Assembly: GCF_017654505.1 (NCBI RefSeq)
Contig: NC_054534.1
Coordinates: forward strand, 10,718,571 to 10,782,570
Reading direction: 5' to 3'
DNA from: Polyodon spathula
Lineage: Eukaryota; Chordata; Actinopteri; Acipenseriformes; Polyodontidae
Length of the DNA: 64,000 bases
The position numbers and the translations under genes are program-made. Every line of letters begins with the position of its first letter. Within the stretch, counting starts at the first letter, position 1. The notes under the pieces are model-generated. The model saw only the letters and a program-made list of their open reading frames with translations. It was not told the DNA's origin and searched no databases. This document shows positions 11,435-41,721 of the stretch, in pieces.

Positions 11435-13240
11435 ACCTGGGATAAATAGTTATAAATATGGTTTGTGAAAAGTAACTTATTTGAAAATAAGTAAATACAA
11501 ATTGTAAATAATTAAATACAGATTACAGAAAGCAATTATTATTTGAAAATATTTAATATGGGTAAAGTAGTTGAAATACTTTAAACTCTTCATCAATATG
11601 TAACTGTAACATACAGCAGCCTAATTATGATCCTGCATTCCAAGCAGGTTAAGCTTTGTCCTTGTTAAACACTCAATTATCTTTTGGAAACTGCTCTATT
11701 TCAATTAGATTTTATTTGATCAATTAACTGAAATATTTGAAAACAATTGCATCTTTAACTTCTGGTTTAATTACCTGTTTTGAAGTTACTGAATTGAACA
11801 TGTTAAGCATTTTCCTCGTTAGAAATCTTCCTCAACCACCATGTGGTAATTGTAAAACTTGGTACATAATTATACATTTAGGGTAATAATTAGGTTTTAC
11901 CTTTTGATTATTCATTAACTACTTGGGAATAGCTGAAGATTTTTTTCCCCCCCAAATAACTTACATATATTATTTTCAAATAAGTGACTGTGCAATTAAT
12001 ATTTGAATATTTAAAAACAAAATTGATAAACACCAAATATTTCAACTATTTGAAATAGCTGGTGTTTACAAATAAAATATTAAATACAACTATATTTGTC
12101 CCTGGTCTGAGATTATAACAGAGTTTAACAGAACAGTTCCTTGGATTCCCCTAAATGTTGTAGACACCACAAATTGCTCAGATTAAAACACAATCTGAAA
12201 TATAATACAGACTTTCATTTAATTTTTTGACTTGCTGGATTCCAGACTGACAAACACAGAGAAATCCTATAGGCTAGTTTAGCCGTCACTCATCCACTGT
12301 TTAAATGACGTAACCGATACACCATTCACACATTGAGAGATGAAATCCTCCACACACTTAATACAATTTTTGAAGCGTGAAATATGGGAAAGACTGTATG
12401 AAATATGGGATGAGGTATGCCATAGCACTGAAGGGGTTAATTATGGATCAATCCTAAAATTCGAGGTGCAACCATAGCTGTACATGAAATTCAGTATAGC
12501 TGTGATAACTCTATTCAATGCTGTGTCTTCAGTTAACGGCAATGCAAAAACATTTTACATTTACTTTCAGGTTGAGTTCCAAATGACTGAAAAGCAATAA
12601 CGACCATTATATCTTATATCTTGAAATCCTCAAATCTTCAATAATGTACACACGTGTTTGTTATTGCTTAACTAAAAGATGAATGCTTTGACTAATAAAG
12701 AACATTTCCTGACTTTTTTTTTTTTTTTTTATAAACAATTGAAGGGTAAATAGCTTCAAATGTCATTTGACTTTGTGTTTGCCTTTTCCTTGTCATGGTG
12801 CTTACAATTATGGAGAGGTTCTGGGTTCTGTTGCTCCAGTATTTGATTAAAATGCTTTTTCTCTGTATCAGAATCCACCTAGCATTATCTGTGCCTGTGG
12901 AATCCTAGCTGCCGACTGCTTTTTAGGACTTCCTGTTTCTTAGGAAATGTTATACGGCTGCGACCTTTTCAACTCTGCTGGCTCAATACGATACAATTCA
13001 CATTTCTGAAGCGCCTTTCATCACAAGGATCCAAAGCGCAACAGTAATAGTATGAACACGGTATTAGACATTGCATAATACAACCCAGAGCTGCTTAGAA
13101 TGATTCAAAACACTAGAATAAAAGGAAAGCATGAAAAATAATAAAGTTCTCGGTGTAAAGAACCATACCTTCTTATCCACTTCACTGTCTGAATCAGAGT
13201 CAGAAGAGGAACTGGACAGAACTTCCTTTGATTTTGGCAT
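8130..13240 (-). CDS. SUB1: SUB1 (PC4), single-stranded DNA-binding transcription coactivator, 4 coding exons
   Basis: Coding exons in transcript order are 13240-13169, 10870-10745, 9843-9735 and 8209-8130. All introns are GT-AG, phases agree, and the joined frame gives 128 residues against 127 in human. The start is the ATG at 13240 ([13 protein letters not shown]), just inside a splice acceptor. Residues 5-24 are a serine/acidic tract of the kind phosphorylated by CK2, 25-62 a lysine-rich linker, and about 63-128 the PC4 domain that dimerises and binds single-stranded DNA ([20 protein letters not shown], then [16 protein letters not shown]). The C-terminus, [20 protein letters not shown], is the conserved final helix. 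SUB1 is nuclear and acts in RNA polymerase II activation, promoter opening and genome protection. It lies head to head with ZFR, as in human. No break or missing motif is seen. Confidence 0.98.
8640..8745. repeat. Short tandem repeat in SUB1 intron 4
   Basis: Three to four diverged copies of a unit of roughly 30-36 bp containing GGTATATAGGTACATTTTCATT. Confidence 0.7.
8845..9427. mobile_element. TTAA-flanked non-autonomous element, copy 1 (piggyBac-like ends)
   Basis: A perfect 14-bp terminal inverted repeat, CCCTTTGCAGTCCA, lies at 8845-8858 with its reverse complement at 9414-9427. The right flank is TTAA (9428-9431) and the left flank is TTAG, one change from TTAA. A homologous element lies at 35387-35930. 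The 583-bp interior has no transposase frame. TTAA targets and CCCTTTG-type ends point to the piggyBac group, though Kolobok-type elements also use TTAA. Confidence 0.85.
10119..10132. repeat. C14 homopolymer
   Basis: Fourteen consecutive C bases in SUB1 intron 3. Confidence 0.95.
10961..10983. repeat. G23 homopolymer
   Basis: Twenty-three consecutive G bases in SUB1 intron 2, about 90 bases upstream of exon 3 in transcript order. In the pre-mRNA it reads as a C run. Confidence 0.95.
11365..11430. repeat. (AT)n microsatellite
   Basis: About 33 AT units abutting the left end of the hAT-like element at 11432. Confidence 0.95.
11432..12109. mobile_element. Non-autonomous hAT-like element
   Basis: The ends are inverted repeats: left AGACCTGGGATAAATAG, right CTATATTTGTCCCTGGTCTG. 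The CAGACC.GGG.CAAATA terminus resembles abundant fish hAT elements. The interior is AT-rich, with many AAATA/TATTT words and stretches that mirror each other, and has no coding frame. No clear 8-bp duplication is seen, perhaps because the left flank has become a microsatellite. Confidence 0.6.
12993..13040 (-). repeat. SINE/LINE 3'-tail remnant (minus orientation)
   Basis: Read on the minus strand: GCGCTTTGGATCCTTGTGAT followed by GAAAGGCGCTT. This is a retroposon tail word also present at 30129-30163 and, in variant form, at about 18300-18350. Confidence 0.55.
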
Positions 13241-14572
13241 TCTGTACGTAAAGGAAACAATTAAAAGCACTGGCCTAGGTTATTAAGACAGTCAACAGCA
13301 CAAACACAACACTTCTCCCTACCTCTGGTAGGGAAAATGGCCACCAGAACAGAACTGTCGTTGGAAGCGACTGTCTTCTGAATGGATTAACTTGAGGTGA
13401 GGGAACACTATGCCACTTTGTGGCTTGGAATTTGGGTTCAGGAGACTAGGTTGCAAGCCACTGCATGGCACACCAGGGGAGACCTGAGGTTTGATACAGC
13501 ACAGTTGCCTCAAACTAGGTCTCCCAGTCTCCTGCTACCAGGTTTCCGGCCACTGCTCCAGAGTGGCTTCGTGCTCCCTAGGCTTTAAAGCTTTGTAAAG
13601 GGCCCCAATTGAAATGAAATCAGCAGGTGGCTCCAGGGTCACTCTTTCAGAAGGTGATGGGATTATAATCAGGGCTTGTGTATTTGTTTTCACTGAACCC
13701 AGTGATGTAGTCATTGTATAAGGAACTTGAAAAATAATGAATTTTGAAATGTGGAACACTAGCACGTGACTTTCTGACAGTGGTGTGTAGATATGGTTTA
13801 TGCAAGTTATGGATATTTCATAATACCCCTACAATAAGAATAAAGCTGGATCAAGTGTATTGTATCTTACCCTAGACTGAAAATCCAATTCTGTACTAAC
13901 GGCCACCATGCGTCTTGGACGCTGTATTAAAACTGTACAGCTTTGCTCAGGTTATAATAATAATTGCCAACTCACAGGAGTCCCCACTTGAGACATAATT
14001 AATTTTTTTTTTCAAGGGTAACGTTTACCTGAAATTATTATAATTGTTATTTTTTTTAATTGTATTATTTGCCAATTTGTACTCTTTATTACAGAATTGG
14101 AAGAATTAGGTTATTTTTTTCTTAAGGCCTTTTTTGTCTTTTAAATGGATCATTTAATTTTCTACCTTTCTTACTTTTTTGCAAGCCCCAAAATCCTTTG
14201 TTTTGCACGGAACCTTAAATTAATTTCATTACAGAAAGCGTTTCAAACCAACGAATAAAACGCCATGATAAAACCATCATCAACACCCTGCAAGCCCGTT
14301 TTTCGTTTAATTACTTCTACAGCATTAGTAATTAATCACATTTGCGTCTGGGTGCGTAAGAAACCATCCAGTATTGGTGCAGTACTAACACCCGGCTACA
14401 GTCAGTGTTCGAGAGAGCGCATCATTTCTTTACGACTTCGGGCCTGTGCTTGTCTTTCATTGTAGCTACCTGTACTCCTAACCGAGGGGAAGCCTCGTTT
14501 ATTTATCCTAGCCGGTGTACTGAAATGAATACTGCTGGGTCGATATCGCGCAGAACAAAACTGATTACTTAC

Positions 14573-14680
14573 CTACAGCAGTACTAGCTGATTTGAATAT
14601 TGCTGGTACTGATCTTAATGTCAGGCGGGAAGTTGCAGCTGTATGTAGTCAACTCGCAGTTGCTAACCTACTTTGCAGCT
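14573..14680 (-). other. SUB1: SUB1 untranslated exon 1 (5' boundary uncertain)
   Basis: A perfect donor, CTGTAG|GTAAGT, sits on the minus strand with the exon ending at 14573. The next exon begins at 13241, one base before the ATG, after a CAG acceptor. The pair gives a non-coding first exon. The transcription start is not fixed by sequence and is placed just downstream of the CCAAT boxes. Confidence 0.6.
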
Positions 14681-14714
14681 ATTGGACTGCACCGTCATGC
14701 GGTCATCGTATTGG
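14681..14714 (-). promoter_or_regulatory. SUB1: Probable SUB1 promoter with two CCAAT boxes
   Basis: ATTGG occurs at 14681-14685 and 14710-14714, so both read CCAAT in the direction of SUB1 transcription and are 29 bases apart. A CGTCA element, the core of a CREB/ATF half site, lies between them. There is no obvious TATA box. Confidence 0.5.
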
Positions 14715-15179
14715 CTTGTGGGAATTGGAGTTTTGTTAAACAAGGGCTGCTAAACTGAGGGAAAAGCGAAGCCACTTTGTGTCTTGAAACTGGTTTCAGG
14801 AAACTTGCTAATGATATCACAAATTAATAAATATATCACAATCTGGGTCTTTATGGAGGCTCTGTCTGTCCATCTTACTGTTGATCACTCTGCATGTTTA
14901 AATATACCATATCTATAGAACCGTTTCTCCAATGACTATGACATTTGAAAAGGAAATGATTTAGCTATTGCACGTGTCATAGTAGTTTATATCTTTACAT
15001 AAACGTACATTTCTACATAAACATGCAGTTGATGCATACAGGCCACCGTGCTAAGCGTGTTCATGTTCCTGACGGCTCTCATTATAAACGTACATCCAAG
15101 TGGGGGTAGGGGGATGGGAATCATCCTGGGAGTGGTATTGCGCCTGTTGTGAATTCTAACACTATAAATAATGTGTTCT

Positions 15180-15360
15180 AAAGAGTGTCCTTGTTAAGTT
15201 CCATCACAGTTGGCTATATGGTTCTCCATACTGGCATACAGACAGTCACACAGACCGATTATAAACCCCAAGAGCATCATACACTTAATAGCTTATGCTA
15301 AAGAATGCTCTATCAAGTTTCATCTTATTTGGACAAGTGGTTCTCTAGCTATATGCAGAG
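15180..15360. repeat. Diverged internal direct repeats
   Basis: Two copies about 115 bases apart share the pattern AAAGARTG, then AAGTTYCATC, then TTGG, then TGGTTCTC (from about 15180 and 15300). This looks like the remnant of a dispersed repeat; the family is unknown. Confidence 0.4.
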
Positions 15361-15812
15361 CTCTAAGGCACAATGCGGTGTGCGTGTGTAGGCTCCATTC
15401 ATTGCCTACACCTGCCTACACTATAACCTGTCACTATGGGTTATGAATCTCCTGCTGGGGACCATTGTTCCCAAACTCTTCCCTGCTGCACACGCCTGCT
15501 AGTTATTTTTATTTGAATGCATGATATCTGGTACCATAAAGATGTGTGTGCATGTCCTCAGGCAGTGGTGGACTCAACACAAGTGGAAGTGAAATTGTCC
15601 CCACCCCTTCAACACCTTTCCTTTCCTAAACCAACCAGCTGCTTCCTTTAAAGACTGACATGCTTTGCAGCCAATGCCGTACAGTATGTGTAACACCCAC
15701 TGAGCCTGTCAGGGTAATAGGTTTGGTTCCAGTCACCCAGGTTCTTTTACTGCAAGAGAGCAGATTAGCCTGACAGGGCAAGTACCCAGGAGAGTGTAAC
15801 GCACACACAACA

Positions 15813-15816
<4 letters not shown>

Positions 15817-15904
<88 letters not shown>

Positions 15905-15936
15905 CACGTGCGCGCACACACACACACACACACACA
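15817..15936. repeat. (CA)n microsatellite
   Basis: Uninterrupted CA from 15817 to 15902, a short ATGCACGTGCGCG interruption, then CA again to 15936. Confidence 0.97.
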
Positions 15937-16221
15937 ACCCTTGAGTTATGTTTCGAGTTTAGAGAACTGCTTGTCCCATTCTCATGAAGCTTGCAAGTGT
16001 ATTCTTTTACACACATTACTGGACACATGGAGGCTGTTTTTGGTCTGTATTCTATTGCTATGGACCAAAGTTTTGTATCCCCTATTATATTATCATTGTG
16101 AATTCTTAATCTATACTATTTTGTACACACTATCAGCATGATTTTCAAAAGGGGCAAAATAAGCACTAGGTCACAAAATTATTTTTAAAGGCTGATTAAT
16201 GTAACCACATCACTTGATTTA

Positions 16222-17665
16222 CACTGAACAAAAATATAAACGCAACATGCAACAATTTCAAAGATTTTACTGAGTTACAGTTCATATAAGGAAATCAGTC
16301 AATTGAAATAAATTAATTAGGCCCTAATCTATGGATTTCACATGACCGGGGATACCTTAAAAAAAAAAAGGTAGGGGCATGGATCAGAAAACCAGTCAGT
16401 ATCTGATGTGACCACTGTTTGCCTCATGCAGCGCGACACATCTCCTTCGCATAAAGTTGATCAGACTGTTGATTGTGGCCTGTGGAATGTTGTCCCACTC
16501 CTCTTCAATGGCTGTACGAAGTTGCTGGATATTGGCGGGAACTGGAACACGCTGTAGTACACGTTGATCCACAGCATCCCAAACATGTTCAATGGGTGAC
16601 ATGTCTGGTGAGTATGCAGGCCAGGAATTGTGTACAGATCGTTGCGACATGGGGCCGTGCATTATCATGCTGAAACATGAGGTGATGACGGTGGATGAAT
16701 GGCATGACAATGAGCCTCAGGATCACATTACGGTATCACTGTGCATTCAAATTGCTATCGATAAAATGCAATTGTGTTTGTTGTCCGTAGCTTATGCCTG
16801 CCCATACCATAACCTCACCGCCACCATGGGGCACTCTGTTCACAACGCTGACATCAGCAAACCTCTCGCCCACACAACGCCATATACGTTGTCTGCCATC
16901 TGCCCAGTACAGCTGAAATCGGGATTCATCCGTGACGAGCACTCTTCTCCAGCATGCCAGTGGCCATCGAAGGTGAGCATTTGCCCAATGAAGTCGGTTA
17001 CGATGCCGAACTGCAGTCAGGTCAAGAGGACGACCAGCACGCAGATGAGCTTCCCAAGACAGTTTCTGACAGTTTGTGCAGAAATTCTTCAGTTATGTAA
17101 ACCCACAGTTTGATCAGCTGTCTGGGTGGCTGGTCTCAGACAATGGCGCAGGTGAAAAAGCCGAATGTGGAGGTCCTGGGCTGGCATGGTTACACATGGT
17201 ATTCGGTTTTGAGTCCAGTTGGACGTACTGCCAAATTCTCTAAAATGACGTTGGAGGCGGCTTATGGTAGAGAAATGAACACTTAGTTCTCTGGCAACAG
17301 CTCTGGTGGACATTCCTGCAGTCAGCATGCCAATTGCATGCTCCCTCAAAACTTGAGACATCTTTGGTATTGTGTTGTGTGACAAAACTACACATTTTAG
17401 AGTGGCCTTTTATTGTAACCAGCACAGGTCACCTGTGTAATGATCATGCTGTTTAATTAGCTTTTTGATATGCCACACCTGTCAGTTGGATGGATTATCT
17501 TGGCAAGGGAGAAATGCTCACTAACAGGGATGTAAACAAATGTGTTCACAAAATTTGAGAGAAATAAGCTTTTTGTGCATATGGAAAATTACTGGGATCT
17601 TTTATTTCAGCTCATGAAACATGGGACCAACACTTTACATGTTGTGTTTATATTTTTGGTCAGTG
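16222..17665 (-). mobile_element. Tc1/mariner-superfamily transposon, decayed
   Basis: The ends are inverted repeats of about 28 bp: left CACTGAACAAAAATATAAAC, right GTTTATATTTTTGGTCAGTG. They are flanked by TA at 16220-16221 and 17666-17667, the standard Tc1 target duplication. The 1.44-kb length fits one transposase gene, which is on the minus strand and broken (separate entry). The element sits between the divergent SUB1 and ZFR promoters. Confidence 0.93.
16396..17385 (-). pseudogene. Broken Tc1-like transposase
   Basis: Three fragments in successive frames make up one transposase read from 17385 downward. The N-terminal part starts at MSHNTIPKMSQVLREHAIGM and contains a helix-turn-helix (GMSTRAVARELSVHFSTISR), the DNA-binding half. 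The middle part (16942-16736) carries VTDESRF, with the second aspartate of the DD34E triad. The C-terminal part (16710-16396) carries YSPDMSPIEHVWD, with the catalytic glutamate. Frame changes and stops between the parts mean it cannot make active enzyme. Confidence 0.92.
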
Positions 17666-17882
17666 TATATTTTTTAAGCGTCAACAAGTAAACAAAGGAC
17701 TGATTTCATCTAAATCCTTTGACAGCCATATACTTAGTGACCAAAATCAGCTTTTAGAAATCACTTTGCAACCTAGTTCTTAATTTATCTCTTTTGAAAA
17801 TCATGCTGTATATGTCGTGATCATTATTTTTTATATCATACTGACTGCTCTAATTTTGAATTTACATGTATGTTTCAGTTCA

Positions 17883-17885
<3 letters not shown>

Positions 17886-17934
<49 letters not shown>

Positions 17935-17956
17935 GATTATTATTATTATATTATTA
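17886..17956. repeat. (TTA)n microsatellite
   Basis: More than twenty TTA units with one TGA-containing interruption. Confidence 0.95.
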
Positions 17957-18135
17957 GTCCCTCAGGGATGGAAAAAGGCTACCATTGTTAGCAGGTCTGG
18001 TCCATTCCAGATTTTACTATGAGCTTAATTAACTTCATTAACCACCATGTACAGGCAACAAGTCTCAGAGATTGACTGGTTAACCAGGGGTGCTAATACA
18101 GCAACGGGAGTCTTATTTCTGGTGTTGACCTTGTT

Positions 18136-18157
18136 AATAATAATAATAATAATAATA

Positions 18158-18202
<45 letters not shown>
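18136..18202. repeat. (AAT)n microsatellite
   Basis: About 22 AAT units with a single phase slip. Confidence 0.95.
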
Positions 18203-18203
<1 letters not shown>

Positions 18204-18260
18204 TAGAGACAAACAAAATATATATTTTCTGCAGATGAGATGTAAAATTAATGTCCTATT

Positions 18261-18357
18261 GTAAGTGACTCTGCATATAATGCACAGTTCACAGCCTACC
18301 TCTGTAAAGGGCTTTGTGATGGTGGTTTACTATGAAAGGCGCTATATAAAAATAAAG

Positions 18358-18408
<51 letters not shown>

Positions 18409-18437
18409 TATTGTTGTTGTTGTTGTTGTTGCTGTTG
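18261..18437 (+). mobile_element. SINE 3' half ending in (ATT)n(GTT)n
   Basis: It contains GTAAGTGACTCTGC, a diverged GCATAGTTCACA word shared with the SINE at 21591, then GGGCTTTGTGATGGTGGT and GAAAGGCGCTATATAAAAAT. This is a typical fish SINE tail leading into a trinucleotide run, (ATT)n to about 18411 and (GTT)n to 18437. No tRNA-like head is recognisable upstream, so it is 5'-truncated. It lies about 150 bases upstream of the ZFR core promoter motifs. Confidence 0.65.
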
Positions 18438-18586
18438 TTTTCTGCCAGTTTTTATTACATTAACGTTCATCCATATAGATAGATACATATATGGGTGGAT
18501 AGATAATACCATTAGATAACTACATTGCACTGTGTAACTGCGACCTTGAAAAATAATCCGATGCAGAGCTATCTTTTTAAAATAAA

Positions 18587-18664
18587 ACTACATTTCCCAG
18601 ACGGCCTTTGGTCGCTGCGCGTATTCAGTGATCGCCATTTCCTGGTTCGACCTTCGCGTATAAA
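18587..18664 (+). promoter_or_regulatory. ZFR: ZFR core promoter motifs (ZNF143-type, YY1, TATA-like)
   Basis: ACTACATTTCCCAG at 18587-18600 matches the ZNF143/THAP11 promoter motif. ATCGCCATTT at 18631-18640 matches the YY1 core, and TATAAA lies at 18659-18664. The TATA-like box is about 50 bases upstream of the start codon, which would give a very short leader. These are motif matches only. Confidence 0.55.
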
Positions 18665-18709
18665 TGAGAAAGGGTGAAGAGTCAGAGTTCGTCAGAGAAA
18701 AGGAGCCCA

Positions 18710-38097
<19,388 letters not shown>

Positions 38098-39225
38098 AGT
38101 AGCATTGAGCCTTCTTTCTTACTGACCACAACATGCTCATTTAAACTAGTGTCTGCATAGAATTTTGCTTTTTTACTTTTTTTTTTTTTTTTTTTTTTTT
38201 AAATTGTGTGCTATCTGTATTGTAGTAACACAGCATACAGGAGTGTGACTCGCCCCACTAAAACGGACAGAACTGGGTATTGCAGAATGAAAACGAGCCC
38301 TTTTGCAGGCAGACATTTAGTTTTGGTTCTTCCCCCTAGCCCGCTAATAATGTCTGTGCACACCATGTCCTTTTGATGATGGCTCATCTTTGCAAATAAC
38401 TGACTTTTATATTAGTGTGTGGAGTTGTTTTACCACTTAAAATACTGAGATATAAATAAGCCCTATAAACACACCAGTGCAACATGAGCTGTTGGTGGTG
38501 GTTGAACCCACCTAAATGAGTGGTGTAAGAACTGCTTTAATATTTAAGTTTAGGAAAAAACTTCATTTTTAAAGACGCCACAAATACTACTTCAGTTTGT
38601 TTTGTTTGTGGGTGTTTGTTTTGTTTAAGTCTTTTGATTTTGTCAAGTGGTCGTCTTCCTTTGCACATTGCAAAGTGTGTGTAGTTGCTTTAACATTTGG
38701 GCTAAAAATGGTTTCCTTTTCAAGGTCAGATTTCTTTTGCCAGACACCATTGAATGTGTCTATAGATCCTGGCTCATTGTGTAGTCCAGTTCTGAGGTGA
38801 AGGCACAGATTGCTGCAATTTTAAACTTTGTGTTTTGGTAGTGAATTTATAAAAAAAAAAAAATAGGTCTAATAATATATAGTCTTGCAATAGATGTTAC
38901 AAAGCGTAGTGTGTTGGCACCCTTTTATTACCTAAACCAAACTAGCATGGCTTTTCATTTTGTTCTTGTGTTATGGCTTTTTAAAGTTTTGAAGGTTTTA
39001 TTTCCTAATTTTTGAAGATTAATGCATAGCTCTCCACATTGCTTTAAATCTTGCATAGTACCTTAAAAGAAAAAAAGTTTGTGCCTGTGACATTTGAGTG
39101 TCACTGTAATGTTGTAATTGCGGTTTAAATGTAAATCCACCCTCTCCTCTTTGATGCTTGTTAGTCCCTGTCAAAGTACTACTGCGTTACAATGGGCAAA
39201 TAAACTGTTCAAAAGAAGAAAACCT
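38098..39225 (+). other. ZFR: ZFR 3' untranslated region
   Basis: Begins after the TAG stop at 38095-38097 and runs through T-rich sequence to a probable poly(A) signal AATAAA at 39199-39204. The cleavage site is inferred. A transposon begins about 80 bases after the signal. Confidence 0.65.
39199..39204 (+). promoter_or_regulatory. ZFR: Probable ZFR polyadenylation signal
   Basis: Canonical AATAAA about 1.1 kb after the stop codon, followed by a T/G-containing stretch. Confidence 0.6.
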
Positions 39226-39280
39226 GTCTTCCTATTTTGTACCCACACACAGATATGTTGATATGCTTCCATTTCGAATG

Positions 39281-39295
39281 ATTACACCGCGTAAC

Positions 39296-39326
<31 letters not shown>

Positions 39327-41721
39327 GGTTCCTGGGTAGTAAGTGTTATTTCCTAATTGCTTATGCCTCAAAAGTATAGAAAATGGCTATTATTCCCCAC
39401 AAACTTTGCTTTTGTGACCAGGACAGTGATATTTTGAAATTTACCTATTTTCCAGAACATTCCAGATAGATTCAGTGCTGAGTAAACTTGGAGTAACTTC
39501 TAGAACTTTCCAGTAATATAAATAGTAGTATAAATACAGGGGCCTTAAGCCCACCAGTTCAGTTTAGTTCCAGCTGCTTAAGTGGATACATATCTGCATT
39601 TTTCTGAGATGGCATCAAGAGGCTGCAAGCATCCGGCAGACGCATTTTGCTATGTCTGGCCAATTTATCAAGACAAGAGCGAAAAAGTACTCCATGGAAG
39701 CATCTGCTAAGATGTGTGAGGTCTACAAGGCATATTTTGGGATGCCTGTCAGGTATCAAGACAAACTCTGGGCACCTCATTTCACCTGTGAGCACTGCAA
39801 AAAAAACTCTGGAAGGTAAGATGAACAATTGTTGTTCTGAATTTTATGTTATAAAATTTTATTTTTAAAATTGTAAAAGTTTTTAATTTTAAAATGTTTT
39901 ACAATTTTCAATGTTATTGAAAAAATATATCATATATGAAAAATGTTGTGAGAATCTCTTACACATTAGTCATGGGTGAAATAAATGTATTTTTGTAGGA
40001 TGGTACAGAGGGGAAAAGAGAGCCATGAAGTTCGCTATCCCAAGAATTTGGCGGGAACCCACTGACCACTCAAGCAACTGCTACTTCTGCATGGTGGACC
40101 CTTCCAAACGTCGGACTGGCAAGAATGCACCTGCTATCACGTATCCGGACCTTCCTTCATCCATCGCCCCGGTGCCACACTGCCATGAGCTCCCCGTACC
40201 CACTCCTCCGGAGAGAGAGAGAGCAGCCGTCTTTAGAAGAGAGCAGCAAGTCAGAGAGCGAGGAAGACGTTGTAGATCCAGATGACAATTTCAGAGGTGG
40301 AGCTGAGGAGAGAAACCCATACTACCCCAACCAAAAAGACCTCAATGACTTGATTAGAGATGTTGGTCTCTGCCGTCAATGCCGAGCTTTTGACGTCTAG
40401 GCTGAAGCAGTGGAACTTGTTGGATGAAAGTGTGCAAGTCGCAGATCAGAGGAAGCGTCGCCAACCTTTTTCCAGCTTCTTCACCCGTCAAGATGGGCTC
40501 TGCTTCTGCCACAATGTGACCAGTCTGTTCAAGGCAATCAGAATCGCCTGTAACCAGAATGAGTGGCGCCTCTTCATTGACAGCTCATCCAGGAGCCTCA
40601 AAGCCGTGCTGCTCCATAATGGTAACAAGTACCAGTCTCTTCCCCTGGCTCACTCGGTGCACCTCAAAGAGGATTACAGCAGCATCAAGACCTTGCTGGA
40701 CGCCTTGAAGTATGATGAGTACGGCTGGGAGGTCATAGGAGACTTCAAAATGGTGGCATTCCTGATGGGTCTCCAAGGCGGTTTTACCAAGTTTCCCTGC
40801 TATCTTTGCCTTTGGGACAGCAGGGACACCAAGGTGCACTACCACAGGTGGGACTGGCCACAGCGGACCGAGTTCTCTGTGGGGAGGAACAACGTCAAGT
40901 GGGAGCCACTGGTGGACCCCCGGAAGGTGCTGATGCCACCACTGCACATCAAATTGGGCCTTATGAAACAATTTGTCAGAGCTCTAGATAAGGAGTCGGC
41001 AGCCTTCAGAAACCTTCAAGACTTCTTCCCTAAGCTGTCTGAGGCAAAGGTCAAAGCCTGTGTCTTTGTCGTACCACAGATAAAGAAGATCCTGGAGTGC
41101 AATGAATTCCTCAAGAAGCTCACTAGTAAGGAGAAAGCAGCTTGGAACAGCTTTGTCGTAGTGGTTCGGGGCTTCCTGGGCAATCACAAGGCCGAAAACT
41201 ATGTGGAGCTGGTTGAGACTGGTGAAGAACTACGGCACAATGGGCTGTAGGATGTCCTTCAAAGTCCATATCTTTGATGTTCATCTTGATAAATTCAAGG
41301 AGAACATGGGAGCGTACTTGGAGGAGTAAGGCGAGCGCTTCCACCAGGATATACTGGACTTTGAACGCCGCTACCAAGGGCAGTATAACGAGAACATGAT
41401 GGGAGACTACATTTGTGGGCTGATTCGTGAAAGTGATTTACAGTATAATCGTAAATCTCGAGAAACTACTCACTTCTAAATCTTTTGTAGTCATTTTTGT
41501 ATTACTTTAGTATAAATACATGTTAATTTGGAATCACGTTTTTTTCTGACTTTGTGAACGAAAAGACACATTTGCCCGTTTTCTCATTGGAAATAGGTAA
41601 ATTTCAAAATATCACTGTCCTGGTCACAAAAAAAATAGCCATTTTCTATACTTTTGAGGCATAAGCAATTAGGAAATAACACTTACTACCCAGGAACAAA
41701 AATTGTGTTACATAGTGTTAC
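39281..41721 (+). mobile_element. DNA transposon with long terminal inverted repeats, unclassified family
   Basis: The left end (to about 39453) and right end (about 41589-41721) are reverse complements over about 130 bases. Shared words include TTCCTGGGTAGTAAGTG, CTTATGCCTCAAAAGTATAG and GACCAGGACAGTGATATTTT. The outer terminus, seen cleanly on the right and in the 29-kb derivative, is TAACACTATGTAACACAATT. A T run (39298-39326) has expanded inside the left end. A TATAAATA at 39529-39536 precedes the gene inside. The element spans about 2.44 kb; the target duplication is unclear, so boundaries are good to a few bases only. Confidence 0.85.
39609..41479 (+). pseudogene. Broken transposon gene of unnamed family (Cys/His-rich, probable transposase)
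   Basis: The frame opens at 39609 (MASRGCKHPADAFCYV). An intron from 39816 to 39998 (GTAAGA...TTTTGTAG) separates a short first exon from the main exon. The main exon encodes KFAIPRIWREPTDHSSNCYF, a Cys/His segment that may bind zinc, then a long conserved block (40360-41250) with FPCYLCLWDSRDTKVHY and PLHIKLGLMKQFV. The tail ends RESDLQYNRKSRETTHF at 41479. I recognise similar proteins as uncharacterised entries in fish and invertebrates but know no superfamily name. Breaks: a deletion of about 2 bases near 39655, an extra A in the A8 run near 39802, frameshifts near 40215 (GA repeat), 40380 and 41220, and a TAA near 41327. It cannot encode a full protein. Confidence 0.8.

Noticed and set aside
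16592..17113. A 173-residue plus-strand open frame in the Tc1 element
   Set aside because: Antisense to the recognisable transposase fragments on the minus strand.
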